The notes under the pieces: model-generated
The model's input: the letters and a program-made list of their open reading frames with translations, nothing else
Database searches by the model: none
Told to the model about the DNA's origin: nothing
Shown here: piece after piece, positions 9,816-20,100 of the stretch
How the letters are laid out: the number at the start of each line of letters is the position of its first letter
How positions within the stretch are numbered: the stretch's first letter is position 1
Made by a program: the position numbers and the translations under genes
DNA from: G963662675 sp963662675
GTDB taxonomy: Bacteria > Bacteroidota > Bacteroidia > Bacteroidales > Prolixibacteraceae
NCBI GenBank assembly: GCA_963662675.2
Contig: CAXXHP010000002.1
Coordinates: 372,001-436,000, forward strand
DNA: 64,000 bases
Reading direction: 5' to 3'

Positions 9816-9856
9816 TTATTGCTCCGTATAAGGTCACTTTGTGCTGTGGTCTGCAT

Positions 9857-9864
9857 TATCTTTG
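9857..9864 (+). promoter_or_regulatory. -7 promoter element before queA
   Basis: TATCTTTG matches TAnnTTTG exactly, 50 bases before the queA ATG. A TTTG at 9838-9841 could be the -33 element, but the 15-base spacer is shorter than the usual 19 or so. This suggests queA has its own promoter in addition to read-through from truB. Confidence 0.45.
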
Positions 9865-9913
9865 CACAAGAGATTTCAAAAACAAATTTTAGAAAAATCG
9901 ATATAATTTACAT

Positions 9914-10963
9914 ATGAAGTTATCCAAGTTTAGATTCAAATTACCGGAAGAATTAATTGCCTTACATCCTGTTGAAAATAGGGATGAATCCAAATTGATG
10001 GTATTGCATCGTGACACCAAGAAAATTGAACATAAAACATTTAAAGACATTACTGATTACTTTGGTGATCAGGATGTGATGGTGTTTAATGATACCAAAG
10101 TTTTTCCGGCACGTTTGTATGGAAATAAGGAGAAAACAGGTGCTGAAATTGAAGTATTCCTTTTGCGGGAATTAAATAGAGAACAGCGTTTGTGGGATGT
10201 ATTGGTTGATCCTGCCCGTAAAATCAGGATAGGAAATAAATTATATTTTGGAGAAGATGACTTGTTGGTGGCAGAGGTGATTGATAACACCACATCTCGT
10301 GGACGCACATTGCGTTTTTTGTTTGATGGGCCTTATGATGAATTTAAAAACACGCTATATAGTTTAGGAGAAACTCCTCTTCCTAAAATTATTCAACGTC
10401 CTGTTCAGCCGGAAGATAAAGACCGGTATCAAACTATTTTTGCAAAACACGAAGGAGCTGTTGCAGCACCAACTGCCGGATTGCACTTTAGTCGTGAGCT
10501 AATGAAACGCCTAGAGATTATTGGTGTTGATTTTAGCTTTGTGACTTTGCATGTAGGTTTGGGAAACTTCCGCAGTGTTGATGTGGAGGATCTGACGAAA
10601 CATAAAATGGATTCAGAGCAAATATGGATTAATGAGTTAGCTTGTGAGGCAGTTAATGGGGCAAAGATGAAAAAGAAAAATATCTGTGCCGTTGGAACAA
10701 CAGTCATGAGAACATTAGAAAGTTCAGTCTCAACACAAGGGCATTTGAAACCTTTTGAGGGGTGGACAAACAAATTTATTTTCCCTCCCTATGAATTTAG
10801 TGTGGCCAATAGTATGATCACTAATTTGCATTTGCCAATGTCAACCTTGATGATGATGGTTGCTGCATTTGGAGGCTATGATTTTGTGATGGATGCTTAT
10901 AAGGTTGCAATAAAAGAAGGTTATCGCTTCGGAACTTATGGGGATGCGATGTTAATTTTGTAA
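9914..10963 (+). CDS. queA: S-adenosylmethionine:tRNA ribosyltransferase-isomerase QueA
   Basis: A 349-residue enzyme that transfers and rearranges the ribose of S-adenosylmethionine onto 7-aminomethyl-7-deazaguanine in tRNA, the penultimate step in queuosine synthesis. Family segments are seen through the whole length: MKLSKFRFKLPEELIA at the start, VFNDTKVFPARL, GAVAAPTAGLHF, LHVGLGNFRSV, and a C-terminal NLHLPMSTL plus GYRFGTYGDAMLI. Length is normal. It is followed directly by a strong terminator. Confidence 0.97.
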   Translation: MKLSKFRFKLPEELIALHPVENRDESKLMVLHRDTKKIEHKTFKDITDYFGDQDVMVFNDTKVFPARLYGNKEKTGAEIEVFLLRELNREQRLWDVLVDPARKIRIGNKLYFGEDDLLVAEVIDNTTSRGRTLRFLFDGPYDEFKNTLYSLGETPLPKIIQRPVQPEDKDRYQTIFAKHEGAVAAPTAGLHFSRELMKRLEIIGVDFSFVTLHVGLGNFRSVDVEDLTKHKMDSEQIWINELACEAVNGAKMKKKNICAVGTTVMRTLESSVSTQGHLKPFEGWTNKFIFPPYEFSVANSMITNLHLPMSTLMMMVAAFGGYDFVMDAYKVAIKEGYRFGTYGDAMLIL

Positions 10964-10986
10964 GTAATACTTAAGATGATATTGTC

Positions 10987-11018
10987 AGGCTTCTCAATAC
11001 TGAGAAGCCTTTCTTTTT
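10987..11018 (+). terminator. Intrinsic terminator after queA
   Basis: A perfect 10-bp stem (AGGCTTCTCA, 10987-10996, with TGAGAAGCCT, 11001-11010), a 4-base ATAC loop, then a T-rich tail. It lies 24 bases after the queA stop codon. Confidence 0.9.
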
Positions 11019-11047
11019 ATGAGGAGGCCGCTTCTGTTTTTGATTGC

Positions 11048-11055
11048 TATATTTG
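11048..11055 (+). promoter_or_regulatory. -7 promoter element before rnhA
   Basis: TATATTTG matches TAnnTTTG and comes after the queA terminator. It sits only 15 bases before the rnhA start, which predicts a very short leader. No -33 element was recognised. Confidence 0.4.
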
Positions 11056-11070
11056 CAAGAAAAATAAAGG

Positions 11071-11544
11071 ATGACATCAACCCCTCGAATTACTATGTAT
11101 ACTGATGGCGCAGCGCGAGGCAATCCCGGGCCGGGAGGCTATGGCGTGGTCTTGCTTTCGGGTTCTTTCCGGAAAGAACTGTCCGATGGCTTTGAGCTGA
11201 CAACAAATAACCGCATGGAATTACTTGCTGCGATTGTCGGATTAGAATCATTGAAGATAGAAAATAGTCAGGTTGTAATATATTCCGATTCAAAGTATGT
11301 AGTTGATGCAGTTGAGAAAAAATGGGTTTGGAATTGGGTGAAAAAACGGTTTAAGGGGAAGAAAAATGCAGACCTGTGGCAGCGTTTCTTGGGAGTATAT
11401 GACAAGCATCAGGTTCGTTTTGTGTGGGTGAAGGGGCATGCTGATATTCCTGAAAATGAACGATGCGATCAACTTGCTGTTGAGGCTTCTATGGCTCCCG
11501 GTTTGAAAAAAGACCTTGGATATTTACAGTCGCTACAGGATTGA
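11071..11544 (+). CDS. rnhA: Ribonuclease HI
   Basis: A 157-residue type 1 RNase H that cleaves the RNA strand of RNA:DNA hybrids. The four metal-binding acidic residues are all visible: Asp12 (YTDGAARGNPG), Glu50 (NNRMELLAA), Asp73 (YSDSKYVVDA) and Asp133 (ERCDQLA). The VKGHADIPENERCD loop with the conserved His is present. It lies between the queA terminator and waaA and appears to be transcribed from its own promoter. Confidence 0.96.
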   Translation: MTSTPRITMYTDGAARGNPGPGGYGVVLLSGSFRKELSDGFELTTNNRMELLAAIVGLESLKIENSQVVIYSDSKYVVDAVEKKWVWNWVKKRFKGKKNADLWQRFLGVYDKHQVRFVWVKGHADIPENERCDQLAVEASMAPGLKKDLGYLQSLQD

Positions 11545-11613
11545 TCTATTTTTTGTTGCAAAATCCTCAACAAACAAAAAGTTATCTTTACTCTTGATTT
11601 TTAAAATGTTCTC

Positions 11614-12846
11614 ATGGGTTTGATCTATCAACTTGGAATACGGACGTACTTATTTTTAGCATATGTTGTTGCTCCTTTCAATGAAAAGGCAAGGCTATGG
11701 TATCGTGGGCAAAAAAGCGTTTTTCCATACTTGAAGGATGCCTTGAAGAAAGGTGGCGCACCTGTAATCTGGGTACATTGCGCATCTCTGGGAGAATTTG
11801 AACAAGGTCGGCCTTTGATAGAGGGGATTAAAAAGCAGCACCCACATTACCGGGTATTATTGACCTTTTTTTCCCCTTCAGGATATGAGATAAGAAAAGA
11901 CTATGATCAAGCAGACTATGTTTGTTATTTGCCAGCTGACACAAAGGATAATGCCAAAAGATTTATTGAATTAGTTCGGCCGGAGAAAGCCTTTTTCATA
12001 AAATATGAATTTTGGAAAAACTATATCAGCGAGTTAAATAAATCAGGGATTCCACTATATCTGGTTTCTTCCATTTTTCGTCCTAATCAGTTGTTCTTTA
12101 AAAGCGGTATTCGCGCAAATTGGTACAAAAATGTTTTAAGTGGGGTTGAGTGCTTTTTTGTTCAGAATCAAGAATCTGCAGACTTGCTTGGCAGCATTGG
12201 ATTTGACAATTCTATGGTTACAGGAGACACACGATTTGACAGGGTAGCCGAAATTGCAGCAAAAGGCAAGGATTTGCCGCTTATTGAACAGTTTAAAGGA
12301 GACTCAAAGCTAGTTGTGGTAGGTAGCTCTTGGCAGCCGGATGAAGAAATCCTAATTGAATATCTGAAGAGAAATACATCAATAAAAATGATATTTGCCC
12401 CACATGAGGTGAGAGAAACGAATATTAATAGGTTGCAGGCAATGTTGCCTGAGAAAGCTGCTCGTTTAACCTCCTTAGAAGGCAATATTCAAGACTATCG
12501 CATCCTGGTTATAGATTCCATCGGAATTCTTGCTAGCGTTTATCGTTATGCAGATGTGGTTTATATTGGAGGGGGATTTGGTGTTGGAATCCACAATACG
12601 TTGGAAGCTGCCATTTTTAACACCCCAATACTATTTGGGCCAAAGTATCTTAAATTTCAAGAGGCGGTGGAATTGGTGAACCGTAAATTAGCCTTTCCTG
12701 TAATAGATGTTAATGAGCTCACCATTCATCTTGATCAGTTGATAGGCAACGATGAAAAAATGAATGAAATAGAGCTGGGATGTCGTCAATTCATGAGAGA
12801 AAATGTTGGGGCAACAGCTTTAATTCTTGAAAATGTTTTTAAATGA
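11614..12846 (+). CDS. waaA: 3-deoxy-D-manno-octulosonic acid (Kdo) transferase WaaA
   Basis: A 410-residue monofunctional or bifunctional Kdo transferase that adds Kdo to the lipid A precursor at the inner membrane. It has an N-terminal membrane anchor (about 5-22), the HCASLGEFEQGRP motif with the catalytic Glu61, the TGDTRFDRV segment, and the GT-B C-terminal half with GSSWQPDEE and IGGGFGVGIHNTLEA for CMP-Kdo binding. Length is standard. It shows the organism makes Kdo-containing lipopolysaccharide or lipooligosaccharide. Confidence 0.95.
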   Translation: MGLIYQLGIRTYLFLAYVVAPFNEKARLWYRGQKSVFPYLKDALKKGGAPVIWVHCASLGEFEQGRPLIEGIKKQHPHYRVLLTFFSPSGYEIRKDYDQADYVCYLPADTKDNAKRFIELVRPEKAFFIKYEFWKNYISELNKSGIPLYLVSSIFRPNQLFFKSGIRANWYKNVLSGVECFFVQNQESADLLGSIGFDNSMVTGDTRFDRVAEIAAKGKDLPLIEQFKGDSKLVVVGSSWQPDEEILIEYLKRNTSIKMIFAPHEVRETNINRLQAMLPEKAARLTSLEGNIQDYRILVIDSIGILASVYRYADVVYIGGGFGVGIHNTLEAAIFNTPILFGPKYLKFQEAVELVNRKLAFPVIDVNELTIHLDQLIGNDEKMNEIELGCRQFMRENVGATALILENVFK

Positions 12847-13163
12847 CAGGCATTTTTGAAGCCAATAAATAGGTCTACTTCCATGTGTGTTTTGTGACTT
12901 TCAATTCTTTAGCTTCTGTCAACTTTCCACATGTCCTGTTTTCGTAAAATTTCCATTTTGGTAAACATTATTTAATTATTAAAAACCTAACGCGCTACCA
13001 GTGAAGCAATTAACACTTTTTAGTTGATAACTTTAGGCCTGGCTTGGGAAAATTGTCTTCTTTTTTTTTGGATATTGCATGAAGCAAATTCGATGAAAAT
13101 AGGGACAGGTATTTAGTCAATTTAACAGTCTGTTAGCGATATACAGACTTAATTTTTTCTTGT
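12847..13163 (+). other. Intergenic region upstream of the ribonucleotide reductase gene
   Basis: No gene was found in these 317 bases. The region is AT-rich with several T runs and presumably holds the nrdJ promoter. I looked for a B12 box or cobalamin riboswitch and did not recognise one. The only definite structure is the hairpin at 13127-13158, listed separately. Confidence 0.5.
13127..13158 (+). promoter_or_regulatory. Attenuator-like hairpin immediately before nrdJ
   Basis: AGTCTGT (13127-13133) pairs with ACAGACT (13143-13149) over a 9-base loop and is followed by TTAATTTTTTC. The stem and T-run end five bases before the nrdJ start codon. The shape is that of an intrinsic terminator placed in a leader, so it may attenuate nrdJ expression or hide the ribosome binding site. 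No regulator is known. Confidence 0.4.
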
Positions 13164-15722
13164 ATGGTTTTCAAAAATGTGGAAGTGAAGCCTCAGTTAG
13201 GCAAAAAAAATTATTCTCAGGACGAGGCGTTCGGAGAAGCAGTAAAGTATTTTAAAGGAGATGAATTGGCCGCCCGGGTTTGGGTGAACAAATATGCTTT
13301 AAAGGATTCTTATGGGAATATCTTTGAGTTGACTCCTGATGATATGCACAAGAGGCTTGCCGCAGAAATTTACAGAATCGAGAAGAAATATGAAAACCCA
13401 ATGGATGAGCAGTTGATTTATCAGCTGTTAAAAGATTTTAAATACATCGTTCCGCAGGGGGGGCCCATGACCGGAATTGGTAATGATTATCAGGTTGCTT
13501 CACTTTCAAATTGTTTCGTTGTTGGGAACGAGGGCGATTCAGATTCATATGGTGGTATTTTAAAGGTTGATCAAGAACAGGTTCAGTTAATGAAAAGACG
13601 TGGCGGTGTAGGTCATGATCTTTCACACATTCGACCTAAAGGATCTCCGGTTAAGAATTCAGCATTGACTTCAACAGGAATTGTGCCTTTTATGGAGCGC
13701 TATTCGAATTCAACCAGAGAGGTTGCGCAAGATGGTCGCCGGGGTGCTTTGATGCTTTCCGTTTCTGTCAAACACCCTGATTCTGAAAAATTCATCGATG
13801 CCAAATTGGAGCAAGGAAAAGTTACTGGAGCTAATGTATCTGTTAAGATCCATGACGACTTCATGCAGTCTATAGAAAGTGGAAAGCCATACACGCAACA
13901 ATATCCTATTGCATCAGATAGCCCGGTGTACGAAAAGGAAATTGACGCTACAGATCTTTGGAAGAAGATTGTACACAACGCATGGAAATCTGCAGAGCCG
14001 GGTATTCTTTTCTGGGATACCATTATTAAAGAATCAGTTCCAGATTGCTATGCTGATTTAGGGTATAAAACTGTGTCTACGAACCCTTGTGGTGAAATAC
14101 CTCTTTGTCCTTACGATAGCTGTCGTTTGTTGGCGATAAACCTCTATTCGTATGTTGATCAACCATTTTCTGCAGAAGCTAAATTTAACTTCGATAAATT
14201 TAAAGAACATGCGGGGTATGCACAGCGCATGATGGATAATATCATTGATCTTGAATTGGAAAAGATTGATGGCATTATCGAAAAAATCGTTTCTGATCCG
14301 GAAGATGAAGAAATTAAGTACACTGAGCGTAGGTTGTGGGAGAAAATCCAAAACAAAGCCAAAGAAGGACGTCGCACAGGAGTAGGAATAACAGCTGAAG
14401 GAGACATGCTTGCTGCACTTGGGTTGTGTTATGGCACTGATGCTGCGACTGATTTTAGTGAAGAAATACATAAAACATTAGCCGTTGAGGCTTATAGGTC
14501 ATCTGTGACATTGGGTAAAGAGCGTGGTTCGTTTGGAATCTATGATGCCGAACGCGAGAAAAATAACCCAATGATTAATCGCATTCGTCAAGAGGATGAA
14601 GATCTGTATCAGGAAATGGTGAAGCATGGACGTCGTAATATTGCGTTGCTTACAATCGCTCCAACAGGGACTACCAGCCTGATGACCCAAACAACTTCAG
14701 GGATAGAGCCAGTATTTATGCCTGTATACAAACGTCGCCGGAAAGTAAATCCAAACGACAAAAATACTAGAGTTGATTTTGTGGATGAAGTTGGTGATAG
14801 CTGGGAAGAATATACTGTTTTCCATCATAAGTTTTTAACATGGATGGAGATAAATGGTATTGAAAAAGCAGATAACTACAGTCATGAAGATTTAGATGAG
14901 CTGGTTAAAAAATCACCTTATTATGAAGCAACATCAAACGATGTAAATTGGCTTAATAAAGTAAAAATGCAGGGACGCGTACAGAAATGGGTTGACCATT
15001 CGATTAGTGTTACGATTAATTTACCTGCAGATGTTGAAGAAGAGCTAGTAGGAAAGTTATATTTTGAAGCATGGAAAAGTGGCTGCAAGGGTGTAACGGT
15101 ATACCGAGACGGTTCTCGTTCTGGTGTCCTTCTTTCAAATAGAAAGGAGGAGAAGAAAAAATCTTCATCACATTTTCCGACAAAACGCCCTGAGGAGTTA
15201 GATGCTGAGGTGGTTCGTTTCCAGAACAATAAAGATAAGTGGGTTGCTTTTATTGGCTTAGTTGGCGATTTGCCCTACGAAATTTTCACTGGTCTTCAAG
15301 ATGATGAAGATGGTATTTTGCTGCCTCGTTCAGTCACGCGCGGTAAAATTATCAAGAACCGTGATGACGAAGGTAATTCCCGGTATGACTTCCAGTATGA
15401 AAATAAACGCGGTTATAAAACCACAATTGAAGGATTGTCATATAAGTTTAATCCTGTATTCTGGAACTATGCGAAATTGATTTCGGGTATCTTGAGACAC
15501 GGTATGCCAATTCATAAAGTAGTGGATACTGTTACTAGCTTGCAGTTGGATAATGACACAATTAATAGTTGGAAAGCTGGTGTAGCTCGTGCCCTTAAGA
15601 AGTATATCCCAAATGGAACGCTTGCTGAAGGCACGACTTGTGGTGAATGCGGATCCGATAATGTTATTTATCAGGAAGGATGTTTGACTTGTCCGGACTG
15701 CGGCTCGTCCAAGTGCGGATAA
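13164..15722 (+). CDS. nrdJ: Adenosylcobalamin-dependent (class II) ribonucleoside reductase
   Basis: An 852-residue class II ribonucleotide reductase, which makes deoxyribonucleotides with a B12-generated radical, independent of oxygen. Three active-site cysteines are identified by context: Cys117 (SLSNCFVV), Cys309 (TNPCGEIPL, thiyl radical site) and Cys320 (YDSCRLLAINL). The 11-residue spacing of the last two equals that in characterised class II enzymes. A C-terminal zinc-ribbon-like tail, CGECGSDNVIYQEGCLTCPDC, holds the redox-shuttling cysteines. No metal/tyrosyl subunit is encoded nearby, as expected. It is monocistronic, with a long leader in front and a strong terminator behind. Confidence 0.95.
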   Translation: MVFKNVEVKPQLGKKNYSQDEAFGEAVKYFKGDELAARVWVNKYALKDSYGNIFELTPDDMHKRLAAEIYRIEKKYENPMDEQLIYQLLKDFKYIVPQGGPMTGIGNDYQVASLSNCFVVGNEGDSDSYGGILKVDQEQVQLMKRRGGVGHDLSHIRPKGSPVKNSALTSTGIVPFMERYSNSTREVAQDGRRGALMLSVSVKHPDSEKFIDAKLEQGKVTGANVSVKIHDDFMQSIESGKPYTQQYPIASDSPVYEKEIDATDLWKKIVHNAWKSAEPGILFWDTIIKESVPDCYADLGYKTVSTNPCGEIPLCPYDSCRLLAINLYSYVDQPFSAEAKFNFDKFKEHAGYAQRMMDNIIDLELEKIDGIIEKIVSDPEDEEIKYTERRLWEKIQNKAKEGRRTGVGITAEGDMLAALGLCYGTDAATDFSEEIHKTLAVEAYRSSVTLGKERGSFGIYDAEREKNNPMINRIRQEDEDLYQEMVKHGRRNIALLTIAPTGTTSLMTQTTSGIEPVFMPVYKRRRKVNPNDKNTRVDFVDEVGDSWEEYTVFHHKFLTWMEINGIEKADNYSHEDLDELVKKSPYYEATSNDVNWLNKVKMQGRVQKWVDHSISVTINLPADVEEELVGKLYFEAWKSGCKGVTVYRDGSRSGVLLSNRKEEKKKSSSHFPTKRPEELDAEVVRFQNNKDKWVAFIGLVGDLPYEIFTGLQDDEDGILLPRSVTRGKIIKNRDDEGNSRYDFQYENKRGYKTTIEGLSYKFNPVFWNYAKLISGILRHGMPIHKVVDTVTSLQLDNDTINSWKAGVARALKKYIPNGTLAEGTTCGECGSDNVIYQEGCLTCPDCGSSKCG

Positions 15723-15784
15723 TTTTTCAAATATGATTGTCTCGTCTAAAATACGACGATAGTCATTTCCTATAATGATATTCA

Positions 15785-15814
15785 CCCAGAGAGGTTTTCC
15801 TCTCTGGGTTTTTT
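15785..15814 (+). terminator. Intrinsic terminator after nrdJ
   Basis: A perfect 10-bp stem, CCCAGAGAGG (15785-15794) with CCTCTCTGGG (15799-15808), a TTTT loop and a T-run to 15814. Confidence 0.93.
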
Positions 15815-17179
15815 GTTTAATAATTAGCTGTCTCCAGATTCAACCTCAAGTGTATTTTTTGTGTTCTCAATTTTTATTGATCAATTTATTTATCCGAGAA
15901 GTAAGAGTCAACTATGAAATCTTGTTCTGAGGCATGGCATTTATATGCCTATTTTAGGTTTTGCTATTCTGTAGGCTCATGATTGTCCTCCAACACCAAA
16001 TATGGGTCTTGTATGATAGGCACTTCGGGTTTGGATCAACTAAGTTGTCTAAAAACTCTATTTCTATGTTTAATACAACAAAGGCGCTAAGTTTGTTTTG
16101 GATCACCTTGCCTTTTTCAACTGTGGGAGATAGCGAGTAAGTGAGACCCCATGCTGTAATCCCGTCTTTTTCTTTACATGTTGTTTTGGCAGATAAGTTG
16201 TTTATGTGTCGACTTATTTTGGGCTGGAGAATCAATTTTTTGACAATTTAATTTACCTTTATTAAGGTTATTTTAACATTTATTCACAAAAATATTTTAG
16301 AATCCAGATGGAGTTTCATTGTCTAAATTTCCGTATTTGTCTGTAAAATATGGTGATATATCACGAAATACATTGCTTGGAATCCTGTTCGAGGCCTTTT
16401 GATGAGAAGATACCTTTTTGTGAGCTGTGATTTAATTCTTATAATTGTGGCGTATGTGCCGTGAAGCACATGTATTGTTGATTGTTTCTTTGATGCTGTA
16501 GTGTGGCTGATTTGAATATTGAGAGTGAATTGGGAGTGAATGTTTAACAATCTAATAATTAGTACATAATAAAGATGAGATACAGTTTAGCCGCTTATTT
16601 TTTTGCTCAAAACAAGTTTTTTTAGATGTAAATATCTGTCTGTTTTGGCTTGATAATGTTTAAGTGCGTTGAATTTTACATGTTGGGAATAGCATTTGTT
16701 TTTTGCGATTAGCCGTTTCAGGTTTTAGATAACGAAGATGTATATTCCCATCATACCCTAAAAGCCTTCTGTTTACTTCAGGTTAAGGAATTCATTACAA
16801 TCGGTAATTGAATAAACCTAATAATTGATGAATTAGAAAATAGCAAAGGGGGGAAGGGAGAAGAGATTCTCCATGAAGAAGTGAGATGAAAAAGCTTAGA
16901 TGCAGGTTATGTTGCCTGCATATGTAACACGCTAATTACCATTTAAGGGAAGTATTGCCTTTTATGTGTAAGTAAGGGGATTTGTGTAAAAATATTTAGG
17001 AAAAGAAAACTGATTAAAAAACCAAATATAATTGCCTATGGAGAACTAAATTATTGAAAGAAAAACCTAAACGATTAAAAAAAAGAAAATTGGAAATGGT
17101 AGGACATTCCCAATTTCTCGAGTGAAAAACAACTGCATAAATAGAAAATGCAGTCATTTAATTAAAAACACAACAATTT
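15815..17179. other. Long non-coding region upstream of susC
   Basis: About 1.36 kb lies between the nrdJ terminator and the susC start. It is AT-rich and low-complexity in parts. Short open frames exist on the minus strand (15954-16235 and 16323-16550), but they have no recognisable domain and no clear start signal, so they are not called as genes. A 7-bp hairpin, ATGCAGG/CCTGCAT, lies at 16900-16921 and another just before susC (17132-17154). The length and position suggest a regulatory region for the utilisation locus, a decayed gene, or both. Confidence 0.5.
17132..17154 (+). promoter_or_regulatory. Hairpin in the susC leader
   Basis: ACTGCAT (17132-17138) pairs with ATGCAGT (17148-17154) over a 9-base loop, 25 bases before the susC ATG. 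It would form in the mRNA leader close to the ribosome binding region. Function is not known. Confidence 0.35.
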
Positions 17180-20100
17180 ATGGAAAAAAATTATCAATCA
17201 AGCAAAAAAATGATTGGCGGAGCTATTTTGCTTACGTTTTTTTTATTTTTTGCATTGAGTATGAATGTTTCAGCAAAAACAGATTCCTTAAATAGGAACA
17301 AGCAAAAGCTGAACGTAGTGGAACAAGAGTATGAAGTTACTGGAACAATAACAGACAATTTAGGGGAGCCACTTCCTGGAGTAACTGTTGTTATTAAAGG
17401 TACAACTACGGGTACTATTACTGATTTTGATGGAAACTATGTTCTAGGAAATGTAAGTAGCACTTCAACGTTGGTTTTCTCATTTGTTGGGATGAAATCT
17501 CAAGAAATTGTATTGAATGGACGTCAAGCTCTAAATGTAACAATGGAAGAAGAGTCTATTGGTTTAGACGAAGTTGTTGCCGTGGGTTATGGTGTACAAA
17601 GAAAGAGTGATCTTACTGGTGCAATCTCTCAAGTGAAATCTGAGGATATGCAAAACCGTACCATTGTAAGACCAGAGCAAGCATTGCAAGGAAAAACAGC
17701 CGGTGTACAAATTATTAATACATCAGGTGCTCCTGCTTCAGCTGCTACAGTTCGTATTCGTGGATTTAGTTCAAATACTGCATCAAACCCATTGTATGTA
17801 GTTGACGGACTTCGCACCAATAACATTGGCTTCCTTGATCCTAATAATATCGAGTCAATGGAGGTGTTGAAAGATGCTGCATCGGCTGCAATTTACGGAG
17901 CTGAGGCTGGTAATGGTGTGATCTTGATTACTACGAAGAAAGGTAAAAAAGGAGAGGGTACTATTACTTATGACATGCAGTATACAACCAATTCATTGGC
18001 AAGAGTTCCTGATGTATTGAATGCTCAAGAATATATTACTTATATGACTGAAGCGAACTTCATTACTTCAGATGAAATTTCTTCTGTATGGGATGGTGTT
18101 ACTGATACTAACTGGGCTGACGTTGCCTTTGAAAATTCAGTTAGACAAAAGCATAACATTAGTGCACAAGGTGCAAACGATAGGGGTTCTTATAATATAT
18201 CTCTTTCATTTCTTGATGATAATGGTATTGTAAAAGGGAATAACGATGTTTATGAAAGATGGACTTCGATGGTTAACGCAGACTATAAAATTAAAGACTG
18301 GCTAAAAGTTAGTATGACTAACTCTATGGAAAGGTGGATCTTTGATAATGTTTCTGAAAATTCAGAATATGGTAGTCTTTTGGCATCGGTATTAACGATG
18401 GATCCTCTTACAACTCCATACTATACTGCAGATAATTTACCTGCATCTATGCAAAATATGGTTGACGCTGGTAAATCACTGTTGACTGATGAGCAAGGAA
18501 GGTATTATGGACTATCTCAAATCTACAAATCGGATCAAATCCATCCTTTGTTAATGAGAGACAGAACTGACCAAAAGATACAAGGTTTTAACCTGTTAGG
18601 AACATTTGCTGCCAACTTAACACCGATAAAAAACTTGACGATTACGTCCCAGCTTGGATATAGGGCATCATACTATGGTACATATGCATTTGACAATGTT
18701 TATTATGCCAGTGATGTTGCAAAGAATGATGAGATTAATGTCTCTCGTACCAACGGTAATAGTTTGTATTATCAGTGGGAAAACTTTGCAAATTATATAA
18801 TTGAAAAAGGAGATCACACCTTAACAACAATGGCTGGTATCTCTTATTCTGCACCTTATTCAACAAGAGTTACTGCAGGTGGTAATGAGATTATTAAAGA
18901 CGACCCATTATATAGAGATCTAAATTATTTATCAGCTGGATCAAATAAAACAGTATCAGGTGCATATTCTAATGCTGGGCGTCAATTTTCATACTTTGGT
19001 CGTGCAACTTATAGCTATGCAAGTAAATACATGGTGCAGGTTTCTTTACGTAGAGATGCAAGTGATATCTCTATTCTTCCAGTAGAGAACCGTTGGGGTA
19101 CTTTCCCTGCAATTTCTACAGGGTATACAATCTCAAATGAAGATTTCTTCCCGAAAGAAACACCAATTACTCATATGAAATTACGTGGTAGTTGGGGACA
19201 AAACGGGAGCACCGGCCCATTGGGCGGATTTTCTTATCGTGCAGCAATTGGCTCAGATGGTTCGTATCCATACTATAATTCACTTACATACCAAGTTGCA
19301 TCTGCTCCTTCTACACTAAGTAATAACGAGTTGACTTGGGAAACCTCTGAGCAACTTGACCTTGGTCTTGATATCCGTGCTTTTAATGACCGTTTAACCT
19401 TTGGGTTTGACTACTATGAAAAGCAGACAAAAGACTTATTAGTTGCTATTACTCCTCCTTTTGAAACAGGTGTGAGCTCAATGTCAGTTAATGCTGGTAA
19501 TGTTTCAAACAAAGGTCTTGAGTTTGAACTAGGATGGAGTGATAATATTGGTGATTTATCATACAGTTTTCGTGGAAACTTGGCTACTTTGAAGAATAAG
19601 GTTACCTACCTTGATCCTAGTATCTCAAGAATTGAAGGTGCTTCATTCCATACAGAAAGTGGTATCACTGTTTTCGAAGAAGGTTTCCCAATCTGGTATA
19701 TGAGAGGTTATGAATTAGCTGATATCGATGATGCAACAGGTGATCCAATTTTTGTAGATCAGTTAACTGTTGACACTGATGGAGACGGAGTTGCTGATCT
19801 TGGAGATGGCGCGATTACTCCAGATGACAAAGTTATGTTGGGAAGTGGAATTCCTGATTTCACATATGGTGTTACTCTTACTGCCGGATACAAAGGGTTT
19901 GACTTAACAGTATTTGGTACAGGTTCAAGCGGTAATGAAATATTTAATGCTTTAACACGAATTGACCGCCCAAGAGGAAACAAGCTAAATGTTTTCTATG
20001 ATGACAGATGGACTCCTGAAAATACAGATGCTTCTAAACCACGTCCTAATGCGAATGGTGAAGATAAGTACTGGATTAGTAGTGACGCTGTAATGAATGG

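Noticed and set aside
12847..13163. Cobalamin riboswitch upstream of the B12-dependent reductase
   Set aside because: No B12-box-like conserved segment or multi-stem architecture was recognised; only a simple hairpin is present. A covariance-model scan would settle it.
15954..16550. Two minus-strand open frames (93 and 75 codons) in the pre-susC gap
   Set aside because: No recognisable domain, no start signal, and composition like the surrounding non-coding DNA. They are kept only as part of the gap description.
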